Assembly: GCF_022808915.1 (NCBI RefSeq)
Contig: NZ_JAKZFS010000001.1
Span: 124,001-188,000 of the forward strand
Reading direction: 5' to 3'
Source of the DNA: Fundidesulfovibrio terrae
GTDB lineage: Bacteria; Desulfobacterota; Desulfovibrionia; Desulfovibrionales; Desulfovibrionaceae
Length of the DNA stretch: 64,000 nucleotides
Part shown: positions 1-7,494 of the stretch, piece by piece
How positions within the stretch are numbered: position 1 is the stretch's first letter
Layout of the letters: every line of letters begins with the position of its first letter
The notes under the pieces: generated by a model
Database searches by the model: none
What the model saw: the letters and a program-made list of their open reading frames with translations, nothing else
What the model was told of the DNA's origin: nothing
Translations under genes and position numbers: made by a program

Positions 1-2
1 CC

Positions 3-1190
3 TGGGGGGTCATCCGGAGCCTGCTGAAGCCCAAGACCTACATCCAGTTCATCAAGGAACATCCGATCCTTTCCTTGATCTTCATCGCGGGCGTGTGCGT
101 CACGGTCAACCGCTTCTTCATCGGCGGCCTGGCCAAGACCACCAACCTCGACAACAACAACCCCTGGGGCATCTGGATCAGCTTCGACCTGCTCTGCGGC
201 GTCGCCCTGGCCGCCGGTGGCTACACCACCACCTGCGCCGCGCTGATCTTCAACATCAAGGGCTTCCGCACCGCGGTGAAGCCCGCCATCCTCACTGCGT
301 TCCTGGGCTACGCCTTCGTCGTGTACGCCCTGCTCTACGACGTGGGCCAGCCGTGGCGCCTGCCCTACCCGGTGTTCTGGTCCCCCGGCACCAGCTCTGT
401 TCTCTTCGAAGTGGGCTTGTGCGTCATGCTCTACGTCACGGTGCTGGCCATCGAATGGCTGCCCAACTTCACCGACTGGGTTGGCCTCCAGAAGATCAGC
501 CACATCATCCACAAGTGCACTATCCCCCTGACCATCATGGGTATCGTGCTCTCCACCATGCACCAGTCGTCCCTGGGCATGCTCTACCTCATCGCGCCGC
601 ACAAGCTGCACCCGCTGTGGTACTCCGCCCAGCTGCCCCTGCAGTTCTTCGTGTCCTCGATGTTCGCGGGCATGTCCATGGTCATCTTCGAGGGCACCAT
701 CTCCCACCACTACATGCACAGCCGCATGAGCCCCGAGTACAATCGCGACCATGACGGCGTGCTGTTCATGTTCGCCAAGGCCTGCTCCGTGATCATGCTG
801 GGCTACTTCTTCATGAAGCTGGTCCCCATGGCGGGCGAGGGCAAGTGGGGCTACATCTTCGACGGCAAGTACGGCGCGATGTGGCTCGTGGAGATGTTCG
901 GCTTCGTGCTGCTGCCCTGCTTCCTGTACGCCGTGGGCTACCGCTCCCGCAGCATCGGCACCATCAAGGTGGCCGCCGCCCTCGGCGTGCTGGGCATCGT
1001 GGTCAACCGCTTCAACGTGTCCTGGTTCGGCTTCAACATCCACCTGGCTCCCGAGCAGAGGTACTTCCCCTCTGTCCAGGAAGTCATCGTGTCGGTGTTC
1101 GTGGTGACGCTGATCATCCTGTGCTTCCGCTTCGTCTCGAAGTACATGGCCATCTTCTCCGATCACCCGGCCTACAAGGACCATCACTAA
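3..1190 (+). CDS. HmcC-like NrfD/HybB-family membrane subunit (5' end cut by window)
   Basis: Polytopic membrane protein of the NrfD/HybB (PsrC-like) family, which exchanges electrons or protons with the quinone pool in periplasm-facing redox complexes. The frame is open to the window edge, so the first residues are missing; about 395 residues are visible against roughly 380-400 for HmcC. About nine or ten hydrophobic segments are seen, with conserved stretches such as NNPWGIWISFD, GQPWRLPYPVFWSPGTSSVL and STMHQSSLG that resemble Hmc complex protein 3 of Desulfovibrio. It is followed 15 bp later by a 46-residue HmcD-like protein, as in the hmc operon. Family assignment is secure; whether the complex is Hmc itself or a relative is inference. 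Confidence 0.85.
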   Translation, partial: WGVIRSLLKPKTYIQFIKEHPILSLIFIAGVCVTVNRFFIGGLAKTTNLDNNNPWGIWISFDLLCGVALAAGGYTTTCAALIFNIKGFRTAVKPAILTAFLGYAFVVYALLYDVGQPWRLPYPVFWSPGTSSVLFEVGLCVMLYVTVLAIEWLPNFTDWVGLQKISHIIHKCTIPLTIMGIVLSTMHQSSLGMLYLIAPHKLHPLWYSAQLPLQFFVSSMFAGMSMVIFEGTISHHYMHSRMSPEYNRDHDGVLFMFAKACSVIMLGYFFMKLVPMAGEGKWGYIFDGKYGAMWLVEMFGFVLLPCFLYAVGYRSRSIGTIKVAAALGVLGIVVNRFNVSWFGFNIHLAPEQRYFPSVQEVIVSVFVVTLIILCFRFVSKYMAIFSDHPAYKDHH

Positions 1191-1205
1191 ACGAGGAGCA
1201 AGGAC

Positions 1206-1346
1206 ATGGAATTCCACGTCTACCACGACTTCATGGTCCACGCCAAAGGCGAGGCCTACATCCTGATGGGCGTCTTCCTGGCGACGTTCGTCGGCTGGTG
1301 GCTCTTCGTCACCGGCAAGGAGCCCAAGGACAAGAACGACCACTAA
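1206..1346 (+). CDS. HmcD-like small membrane protein (46 aa)
   Basis: A 46-codon ORF with ATG at 1206 preceded by an AGGA-rich ribosome site (gaggagcaaggac). One central hydrophobic helix (about residues 17-36, rich in F, V, W and L) is followed by a charged tail ending KDKNDH. Size, single helix and position right after an HmcC-like gene match HmcD of the Desulfovibrio Hmc complex, a small subunit of unknown role. The next element is a strong terminator, so HmcE/HmcF-like genes do not follow here. Confidence 0.72.
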   Translation: MEFHVYHDFMVHAKGEAYILMGVFLATFVGWWLFVTGKEPKDKNDH

Positions 1347-1370
1347 ACGTGGCGGAAACCTGAATCAGAA

Positions 1371-1401
1371 AGCCGCGGAGCGAATGCTCCGCGGCTTTTT
1401 T
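1371..1401 (+). terminator. Intrinsic terminator of the Hmc-like operon
   Basis: An 11-bp perfect GC-rich stem (AGCCGCGGAGC with its complement, loop GAAT) is followed by a T run. It lies 24 bp after the HmcD-like stop codon. Confidence 0.9.
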
Positions 1402-1424
1402 GCGTAGGCCGAAACGCTCTACTC

Positions 1425-2195
1425 CTAGACGATCCCGCTGGCCAGCCCGGCGGCGATGGCGATCATCATCCCGGCCACCAGCCGCTTCACACCCTCAATG
1501 GTCACTTTCCGGGCCAGCTTCTTGCCGAAATACGCCCCGGCGAACGCGGCCAGGGCGGCGCTCGTCACCAGACCCAGTTCTCCGGTCACTTCCGGGCGGA
1601 CCAGGTGCCCGGCGTAGACCGACAGCCGGGTGGTGTCCACGGCGCAGGCCAGCACCACCCCCGTGGCGATGAAGGCTTCCTTGGTAAGCCCGGCCTTGAG
1701 CAGGTAGGCGCTGCGGAAGGCCCCCTGGTTGCCGGACAGGCCGCCGAAAAAGCCGCTCAGGAGACCGCCCAGGACAATCCCGCCGACGGCGGGACGCTGC
1801 TTGATGGAACCCTTGAGTTCCGCCAGGGCGAAAATGACCATGAGCACGGCCAGGACGAGCTTCACGGTTGAAATGTCGTGGCGTGCGCCGAACAGCTGGT
1901 AGCTGAAAAGCGCCGGGACGTCCGAAAGAAGCGCGAGCAGTTTTGCACCGGCCAGGGCCGCGACCATGGCCGGAAGGCCGAAGCGCACGGCGGTCTTGAG
2001 GTCCGCGTCGCGCCAGAACAGGGAGAGCTTGAAGATGTTGTTGGCCAGATGCACCAGGGCGGTCTGGGCGATGGCCACGTCCACGGGGAAGAACAGGGCG
2101 AAGGCCGGGAACAGGATGGTGCCCAGGCCGAAGCCTGAAAAGAGGGTCAGGCCGGAGGCGGCGAGGGCCGTGAGGCAGACGAGCAGGTATTGCAT
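1425..2195 (-). CDS. TauE/SafE-family sulfite/sulfonate exporter
   Basis: A 256-residue membrane protein of the TauE/SafE (DUF81) permease family, implicated in export of sulfite, sulfoacetate or related C1/C2 sulfur anions. Two repeats of four helices are visible; the first contains the glycine-rich SGFGLGTILFPAFALFFP segment and the second a GFFGGLSGNQGAF segment, both typical of the family. The ATG at 2195 was chosen because an AGGAG site sits about 10 bases upstream; a longer open frame upstream is Pro/Arg-rich and overlaps a repeat element. It stands alone between the Hmc-like operon and a repeat. The substrate is unknown. Confidence 0.85.
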   Translation of the reverse strand: MQYLLVCLTALAASGLTLFSGFGLGTILFPAFALFFPVDVAIAQTALVHLANNIFKLSLFWRDADLKTAVRFGLPAMVAALAGAKLLALLSDVPALFSYQLFGARHDISTVKLVLAVLMVIFALAELKGSIKQRPAVGGIVLGGLLSGFFGGLSGNQGAFRSAYLLKAGLTKEAFIATGVVLACAVDTTRLSVYAGHLVRPEVTGELGLVTSAALAAFAGAYFGKKLARKVTIEGVKRLVAGMMIAIAAGLASGIV

Positions 2196-2224
2196 GGGGC
2201 GGGCTCCTGAAAAATGGGGGGGAG

Positions 2225-2312
2225 GCCTCCGGCGGGCAAAGAGGGCGCCGCCCTCTCTGCACTCTCCCGCCAAAGGAACTTCGTTCCTTTGGAATCCTGT
2301 ATAGCTTCGCGT
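2225..2312 (+). repeat. Intergenic palindromic element, copy A (long variant)
   Basis: First of six related elements in the window. It begins GCCTCCGGCGG, has the core hairpin with arms CCAAAGGAAC and GTTCCTTTGG (3-base loop) and ends AATCCTGTATAGCTTCGCG. Unlike the other copies it carries an extra hairpin of about 35 bases (GAGGGCG...CGCCCTC) between the left flank and the core. A long-stem terminator follows at 2344. Confidence 0.8.
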
Positions 2313-2343
2313 CCAGGGATGCGAACATTATGGGGCATGAAAG

Positions 2344-2379
2344 AAGGCAGGAAGCGTGGCTTTGCACGCTTCCTGCCTT
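2344..2379 (-). terminator. 15-bp perfect hairpin, likely terminator of the PspA-like operon
   Basis: Arms AAGGCAGGAAGCGTG and CACGCTTCCTGCCTT with a 6-base loop. On the minus strand it lies downstream of the PspA-like gene ending at 2461, followed by a moderately T-rich stretch. It could act in both directions. Confidence 0.6.
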
Positions 2380-2387
2380 AATTGAGG

Positions 2388-2456
2388 GTCCAGGGGGATC
2401 ATCCCCCTGGCGGGTGCAGGGCAGCGCCCTGCCGGGGTACGGGGCGGAGCCCCGTC
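2388..2456. repeat. Three consecutive GC-rich palindromes
   Basis: Three back-to-back inverted repeats lie between the PspA-like stop codon and the terminator at 2344: CCAGGGGGA/TCCCCCTGG (2390-2410), GCAGGGC/GCCCTGC (2416-2432) and GGGGC/GCCCC (2441-2453). They occur as a unit in a 3' untranslated position. No second copy was seen in the window. Role unknown; mRNA 3'-end structure is the simplest reading. Confidence 0.55.
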
Positions 2457-2460
2457 TCGT

Positions 2461-3222
2461 CTATTTCTTCTTCAACGCCGCGAGCCTGTCCGCCAGGCTC
2501 TGTTCGGGCTTGGCTTGCTCACCGGCGGCCTCCTTGAGGGCCTGGGCGATGAGCGGGTCTTCGGCCTTGGGCGGGGCCAGGAGCTGGGTCTTCTGGTTGT
2601 GCACCTCGGTCTTGGCCTCCATCTCGGAGGCCTTCTTGGACATGGCGTCGAAGGCCGTGCCCAGGGAGTCGGCCTGCTTCTTGATGCCGGCGACCACCTT
2701 GGCGCGGTCCTCCTGCTCCTGGGCGCGTTCCATGCGCACCTTGGCCACGTCCATGCGGCGCTTGGCGTCGCTTAAGCGCTCGCGTGCGGTCTTCAGGCGC
2801 TCCGAGGCGCTTTTCACGGCCTGGGCCAGCTCGTCGTAGTATCCTTTGGCCTCCACGGCCTCCTGGGCCTCGCGGTCGATCTCGGGAACCATCTTTTCGA
2901 GATCGGCCAGCAGCGCGGCCAGGCTGGCCTCAACCTGGGCCTTCTCGTCACCCTGGGCGCTCTCGGCCTTGGCCTGGAGGCGTTCGGCGGCGGCCAGGCG
3001 CAGGTCGTAGTTCTTCTTGATCTCCTGGGCCTCGCGGTCTTCCTTTTCCCAGGCGTGTTTGGCGGCCACCATCTGCTGGGTGAGCTTGGTGAGGGCCTCG
3101 TCCAGGGTGGCGATCTCGGCTTCGGAGGCGGTCTCGGGATCAAACTCGACGAGCATCTGTACGAAGCTGGTCTGTACGTCCGTGGCTTTGACCGCGAAGA
3201 AGTTCTTCAGGAAACTGAGCAT
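2461..3222 (-). CDS. PspA/IM30-like coiled-coil protein (YjfJ type)
   Basis: A 253-residue, highly charged and almost wholly alpha-helical protein with long heptad-like coiled coils from about residue 35 to 215, starting MLSFLKNFFAVKATD. This is the shape of PspA/IM30 proteins, which bind membranes as oligomers during envelope stress. E. coli YjfJ, a PspA-family protein, is encoded beside YjfK (DUF2491); the same partner is present here at 4311, supporting the call. A good AAGGAG site lies before ATG 3222. It is the last gene of a three-gene minus-strand operon. Function in this organism is inferred only from the family. Confidence 0.75.
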   Translation of the reverse strand: MLSFLKNFFAVKATDVQTSFVQMLVEFDPETASEAEIATLDEALTKLTQQMVAAKHAWEKEDREAQEIKKNYDLRLAAAERLQAKAESAQGDEKAQVEASLAALLADLEKMVPEIDREAQEAVEAKGYYDELAQAVKSASERLKTARERLSDAKRRMDVAKVRMERAQEQEDRAKVVAGIKKQADSLGTAFDAMSKKASEMEAKTEVHNQKTQLLAPPKAEDPLIAQALKEAAGEQAKPEQSLADRLAALKKK

Positions 3223-3242
3223 TCGGATGACTCCTTAGGATG

Positions 3243-4226
3243 TTAGGCGCGTTTTCTTGCGAAGAGCAGCCAGGCCGCCCCGCCCAGGCCCACCATTCCC
3301 ACGATGGGCCAGAAGAGGGACCGGGAGGCGTTCTCAGGTTCGGTGGCTGTTGCGATCATGGGCTGGGCCAGGGCGATGTTGGGGTCCACGTCCTTGGGCA
3401 TGGCCGTGGGATCCACGGGGACGCCGTTCTTTTTCATGTCGTCCAGCTTGGCGTTGAGCTCGTCCAGTTGCTTCTTGAGGTCGGCGTTGGATTCCGACAG
3501 CTTCTGGGCCTCCTGGCGGAAGGCCTGCACGCCGGGATCGCTTTGGTGGTTGTAGAAGAAACCCGGGCCGGAGGAGAGGTGGGAGAGCATGAACCACATG
3601 AACATGGCGTCCCACATGCCGAAGCCCGAATAGCTGCCGAAGGCGTAGCTGGGGGCGGACCAGCCGCGCCCGGCGTAGTAGTTGTCCCGGTAGCCGTTGT
3701 ACTCCTGGTAGGAGCCGAAGGTGCGGTTCTGGTTGAGGATGGGCTTGGAGGTGCTCACCTGGCCGGGGTTAACCGGGTTGCCCGGCTTGGAGTAGAGCCC
3801 CTGGTAGCCCTTGTAGGAGGTGGTGGCGGCCTGCTTCTTCACCGAGTCGGCTCCGGCCGAGGAGAAGGCCGAGGTGCCGCCCGTCCTCGAGGACGTGGCG
3901 GACGAGGACGCGCCGCCGGTGTTGGACCAGCCGCCGCCCGTGCCCCCGGTGCCCGGTGAGCTCTGGGCCGGGGCCGAAGGGGACTGTGACGGCGTGGTGG
4001 GTTTGGACGTGCTGGACCAGCCCGACGAACTCGAACTTCCGGACGACGAGGGCGGCGGCGAGGACGGCCGCGTGGAGCTGGACCAGCCCGACGAGCCAGA
4101 CCGGCTGCCGCCTGAGGAAAACGAACCGCTGGACCGGCTGCCGCTCGACTTGGCGAACGCCGCGGCCGCGGGGCCGAACACGAGCACGAGGGCCACGGCC
4201 AGGGCCAGGATCGATCTGGATCGCAT
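3243..4226 (-). CDS. Ser/Gly-rich secreted, C-terminally membrane-anchored protein of unknown function
   Basis: A 327-residue protein not matched to a named family. It has a clear N-terminal signal peptide (residues about 4-26, ending AAAAFAKS), then about 85 residues made almost entirely of Ser, Gly, Thr and Pro, a Tyr/Gly/Phe-rich middle, a hydrophobic FGMWDAMFMWFML stretch, a coiled coil (about 220-265) and a final helix LFWPIVGMVGLGGAAWLLF followed by RKRA, resembling an anchoring segment. ATG 4226 was chosen over GTG 4238 because the GAGGTGAG ribosome site overlaps the latter. It lies between the PspA-like and DUF2491 genes, suggesting a shared envelope role. Confidence 0.65.
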   Translation of the reverse strand: MRSRSILALAVALVLVFGPAAAAFAKSSGSRSSGSFSSGGSRSGSSGWSSSTRPSSPPPSSSGSSSSSGWSSTSKPTTPSQSPSAPAQSSPGTGGTGGGWSNTGGASSSATSSRTGGTSAFSSAGADSVKKQAATTSYKGYQGLYSKPGNPVNPGQVSTSKPILNQNRTFGSYQEYNGYRDNYYAGRGWSAPSYAFGSYSGFGMWDAMFMWFMLSHLSSGPGFFYNHQSDPGVQAFRQEAQKLSESNADLKKQLDELNAKLDDMKKNGVPVDPTAMPKDVDPNIALAQPMIATATEPENASRSLFWPIVGMVGLGGAAWLLFARKRA

Positions 4227-4310
4227 GTCAGCACTCACCTCTTGAAACGTTTCCAGAATGACGGATGCTTCTCTTTACTGCCTGGGGACGCATGTTTCAA
4301 GAAGCGCAAG

Positions 4311-4949
4311 TTAGTAGATCTTGAGGGCCTGGGGGGTCATGACCACGCCCGCCAGGCAGCGCACCAGGGCCTGTCCGGGCTCCTCGTCGGCGCTGACGAG
4401 CATGTATTCCTGGGCGTCTCCCCCCAGCTCGCGGCTGTAGAGCATCATCTTGTGGTTCACCACGATGGGGGCGGCGTCCGGCGCGGTGAAGATGCGCTCC
4501 TCGGCCTCCACGGGTTCGGAGTAAGCCCCGTCCCCCCAGTCGCGGGAGTAGGTCGCGCCGTTGGGGGCGTTTAAGTCCTTGCCTCCGATGAGGCCGCCCT
4601 CGCCGAGCCAGGTCTCCCAGTCGGACTCCGAGGCGGGGTAGATCTCCTGGTAGACCTGGAAGCAGTTCACGTCCAGGAGCGTGCCGTCCTTCTGCTGCTG
4701 GAACTGGAACAGGAACTGGCGTTCATCCGTCTTCACGTAGGCCCGGCTGACCGTGAGCCCGAAGAGCTCCATGCCGGAGACGGCCTCCACCACCATCTCG
4801 CCCGGGGGGAGGGGCAGGGTGAGGTTCAGGCCCTCGTAGCGCAGCGCCTCGCCCGGCTCCACGGCCAGGATGGCCCCGATGCGAAGCGTACCGGGCAGTT
4901 TGGGGAAACCGGGATAGGTCGTGGTCTCCTTGCTGGACTTCCAGAACAT
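4311..4949 (-). CDS. DUF2491 (YjfK-like) protein
   Basis: A 212-residue soluble protein resembling the DUF2491/YjfK family. Visible features are an N-terminal MFWKSSKETT, the stretch LPGTLRIGAILAVEPGEALRYEG and a C-terminal region rich in acidic residues. No catalytic motif is evident. Start ATG 4949 has an AAAGGAG site; longer open frames upstream are unsupported. In enterobacteria the homologue is encoded next to a PspA-like gene; here it is the first gene of the same arrangement, read as a small envelope-stress operon. Confidence 0.7.
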   Translation of the reverse strand: MFWKSSKETTTYPGFPKLPGTLRIGAILAVEPGEALRYEGLNLTLPLPPGEMVVEAVSGMELFGLTVSRAYVKTDERQFLFQFQQQKDGTLLDVNCFQVYQEIYPASESDWETWLGEGGLIGGKDLNAPNGATYSRDWGDGAYSEPVEAEERIFTAPDAAPIVVNHKMMLYSRELGGDAQEYMLVSADEEPGQALVRCLAGVVMTPQALKIY

Positions 4950-4992
4950 TTCGGCTCCTTTGGGATCGAAGTGATCAAGCATGTAGGTATGG

Positions 4993-5024
4993 CAAGGGCG
5001 TTTAGCAAGGGGCAAACGCCCTTG
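4993..5024. other. Hairpin in the gap before the DUF2491 operon
   Basis: Inverted repeat with 10-base arms AAGGGCGTTT and AAACGCCCTT. No T run follows on either strand. It may help terminate cupin transcription. The rest of 4950-5218 is GC-rich and shows nothing else convincing. Confidence 0.4.
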
Positions 5025-5218
5025 ATTCCATGAAATTGCGTCCATGTTCGGGGAAGGGGCGGCTTGGCCGCGGCAAGAGCGGGGAAGAGGCAGAGGGCGT
5101 AGCGGAGTGGAGCTGCCCGGGGAGCGTGGCACGTGAAGGCACAGGCGCGCGCAGACACGGGCCCAGGGCCTCGGGAGCACCCTGGCGCCGCGACGCGGAA
5201 GCGGAGGTTCGGGCCGTC

Positions 5219-5542
5219 TCAGGCGGGCTTGAAATCGTATGCGCCCACGCCCTGCACCAGCAGCACCTTGCAAGGGTCCGGGCCCAGGCAGCGCACGCGG
5301 TGTGTCCGCCCGGGCGGAACCTGGCGGAAGTCGCCCGGTTTCAGGAGCACGGCCTCCTCGGGGTCGCGGAAGGCCAGCTCCACGTCGCCTGCCAGGCAGA
5401 AGGTGGAGTCGGTGACTGTGGTGTGGCTGTGCCAGGGAACCTCCTGGCCGGGCGCGTAGGTCATGAGCGTGACCTTGACGTCCGGGGTGGCCACGATGGG
5501 CAGCTTGTCGGCTATGGTGTAGGCGGGCTTGTTCTCGGCCAT
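5219..5542 (-). CDS. Single-domain cupin protein
   Basis: A 107-residue small beta-barrel cupin. Cupin motif 1 is seen as PGQEVPWHSHTTVTDSTFCLAGDVELAF (two His at about 38 and 40, Glu at 55) and motif 2 as LKPGDFRQVPPGRTHRV (His at about 81), the usual metal ligands. Start ATG 5542 has an AGGAGG site about 10 bases upstream. Substrate cannot be deduced; stand-alone cupins range from sugar isomerases to sensory proteins. Confidence 0.8.
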   Translation of the reverse strand: MAENKPAYTIADKLPIVATPDVKVTLMTYAPGQEVPWHSHTTVTDSTFCLAGDVELAFRDPEEAVLLKPGDFRQVPPGRTHRVRCLGPDPCKVLLVQGVGAYDFKPA

Positions 5543-5682
5543 GGGACGGCCTCCTGGCCGCTCACGCGGCCTGCGCAGATTGACGCCGCCGGGGCGGGAG
5601 GCTTCCCCGGCGGCGCGGACCGTTGCAACGACTCGTGTCCGTGCGTCGCGCCCGGGCATACGCGGGAGCGACGCATCCAACC

Positions 5683-6111
5683 CTACGAGCTGGGGCCCGC
5701 GATGGCGGCGCGGGCGTGGGTGAAGCGGTAGACCTCGCCTTCCTGCAGGAAGGGGGTTTCCACGAACTCGCCCATTTTGGGGGTCTTGTAGCGCAGGCGT
5801 CCGAAGCCGCCGCACAGGGCGGTGACGGCCACGGTCTTGCGCTGCCAGGGATTGAAGAAGATGCGCCCAAGGGCCTTGCCGGAGCCGAGGTCCTCAAGTT
5901 CCACGGCCCTGGGGAAGGAGCTGTGGTTTTCCAGTTCCACGTTCATGATCACGCCGGAGAAGAACTGGGCGTAGTCCATGAGCTTGCCGTAGCGGAACTT
6001 GTAGTTCTCGCGCACGGTCTCGATCTTGGCGGCAAGATCCTCGACGTCGGAATCGGAAAGCTGTTTGAATGTATTGCGCAGGTGGGTGCGCAGTTCTTTC
6101 GCCTCTTCCAT
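5683..6111 (-). CDS. Conserved-looking hypothetical protein (142 aa)
   Basis: A 142-residue protein not recognised. It starts with a helical charged segment (EEAKELRTHLRNTFKQLSD) and continues with a mixed region containing FSGVIMNVELENHSSF and ALCGGFGRLRYKTPKMGEFVETPFL. No signal peptide or membrane segment. ATG 6111 is preceded by GAGGAGG 8 bases upstream, a strong start. It precedes the cupin gene by about 140 bp in the same direction, so the two may be co-transcribed. Confidence 0.6.
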   Translation of the reverse strand: MEEAKELRTHLRNTFKQLSDSDVEDLAAKIETVRENYKFRYGKLMDYAQFFSGVIMNVELENHSSFPRAVELEDLGSGKALGRIFFNPWQRKTVAVTALCGGFGRLRYKTPKMGEFVETPFLQEGEVYRFTHARAAIAGPSS

Positions 6112-6197
6112 TGCATGCCTCCTCAGATGGCCGAGTCTTTCTTTTTTCTGTAGCATCGGTGATTTCTTCCGGTCAATGATAACCGCTTGTTTGCGTT

Positions 6198-6226
6198 AAA
6201 AAAGGGGGCCGCGTTGCGCGGCCCCC
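6198..6226 (-). terminator. Terminator of pta-ackA
   Basis: On the minus strand a 9-bp stem GGGGGCCGC/GCGGCCCCC is followed directly by a run of six T. It lies 33 bp after the ackA stop codon. Confidence 0.9.
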
Positions 6227-6258
6227 GGGTATAGCCAGGAAGGCGGAAGGAGGAAGAG

Positions 6259-7470
6259 CTATTTCCCGTTGGCCAGGGAGTAGGTCTGGGTGGCGATCTC
6301 CAGCTCTTCGTTGGTGGGGATGATGTAGATGGCCACCGGGGAGTCGTCGGTGGAGATCTTGGTGATCTGGCCGCGCTTGAAGCCGTAGTTGCGGTCGCGG
6401 TCGATCTTGACGCCGATGGAGCCCAGGGTGTCGCAGCAGAGCTGGCGCACGTCGGGGTCGTTCTCGCCGATGCCGGCGGTGAACACCACGGCGTCGCAGC
6501 CGTCCAGGGCGGCCAGGTAGGCGCCGATGTAGTGCTTCACGCGGTAGCAGAACATCTTCAGGGCCAGTTCGGACTTCTTGTCGCCCTTCTCGCGCGCGGC
6601 GTGGATGTCGCGCATGTCATTCAGGCCGCAGATGCCCTTGAGGCCGCTTTCCTTGTTGAGCAGGGTGTCCACCTGCTCGATGGACATGCCCTTGTTGGCG
6701 GACAGGAAGGCGTGCAGGGAGGGGTCGACGTCGCCGGAGCGGGTGCCCATCATCAGGCCCATGAGCGGGGTCAGGCCCATGGAGGTGTCCACGCACTGGC
6801 CGTTCTTCACGGCGGCCATGGAGCAGCCGTTGCCCAGGTGCACGGTGACGCAGCTGGTCTCGCCCGCGGGCTTGCCCGCGACCTGGGCCAGCTTCTTGGC
6901 CACGTAGCCGTGCGAGGTGCCGTGGAAGCCGTAGCGGCGGATGCCCAGCTCCTCGTAGAGGCTGAAGGGGATGGCGAAGAGGTAGGCGTAGTCCGGGATG
7001 GTGCCGTGGAAGGCGGTGTCGAACACGGCAGCCTGCTTGACGCCCGGGAACAGGGCGGTGGCCGCCTCGATGCCCATGAGTCCGGCCGGGTTGTGCAGCG
7101 GGGCCAGCGCGCAGAATTTCTTGATGGTGGCCACCACGTCGGGGGTGATGATCGTGGGCTGGCGGAAGGCCTCGCCGCCGTGCACCACGCGGTGCCCGAT
7201 GGCGCCGATCTCGGAGGGGGCGGCCACGGCGGCGTCGCCCGAGGTGATCAGGGCGGCGCAGCGGCCAAGGGCTGCGGTGTGGTCCTTGAAGGGCTCCTCG
7301 ACGGTGACGACCTTCTGGTTGTCCAGGCCGGGGAAAGCCTTGTGGGTGATCTTGCCCATGGCCTCGCCGATGCGCTCGGCCAGGCCGGAGCACAGCACGG
7401 CGTCGGTGGCCATGTCGATGAGCTGGTATTTCAGCGACGAGCTGCCGCAGTTGAGCACGAGAACTTTCAT
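6259..7470 (-). CDS. ackA: Acetate kinase
   Basis: A 403-residue acetate kinase of the ASKHA superfamily, interconverting acetyl phosphate plus ADP and acetate plus ATP in the cytoplasm. The N-terminal signature VLVLNCGSSSLKYQLID, the HRVVHGGE motif, GFHGTSHGYV and the C-terminal FTAGIGEND are all intact, and the length equals the family norm. A GAAGGAG site lies before ATG 7470. It follows pta by 24 bp and completes the acetate-forming, ATP-yielding pathway expected of incomplete-oxidising sulfate reducers. Confidence 0.97.
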   Translation of the reverse strand: MKVLVLNCGSSSLKYQLIDMATDAVLCSGLAERIGEAMGKITHKAFPGLDNQKVVTVEEPFKDHTAALGRCAALITSGDAAVAAPSEIGAIGHRVVHGGEAFRQPTIITPDVVATIKKFCALAPLHNPAGLMGIEAATALFPGVKQAAVFDTAFHGTIPDYAYLFAIPFSLYEELGIRRYGFHGTSHGYVAKKLAQVAGKPAGETSCVTVHLGNGCSMAAVKNGQCVDTSMGLTPLMGLMMGTRSGDVDPSLHAFLSANKGMSIEQVDTLLNKESGLKGICGLNDMRDIHAAREKGDKKSELALKMFCYRVKHYIGAYLAALDGCDAVVFTAGIGENDPDVRQLCCDTLGSIGVKIDRDRNYGFKRGQITKISTDDSPVAIYIIPTNEELEIATQTYSLANGK

Positions 7471-7494
7471 GAGAAGACGTCTCCTTCAGCTATA

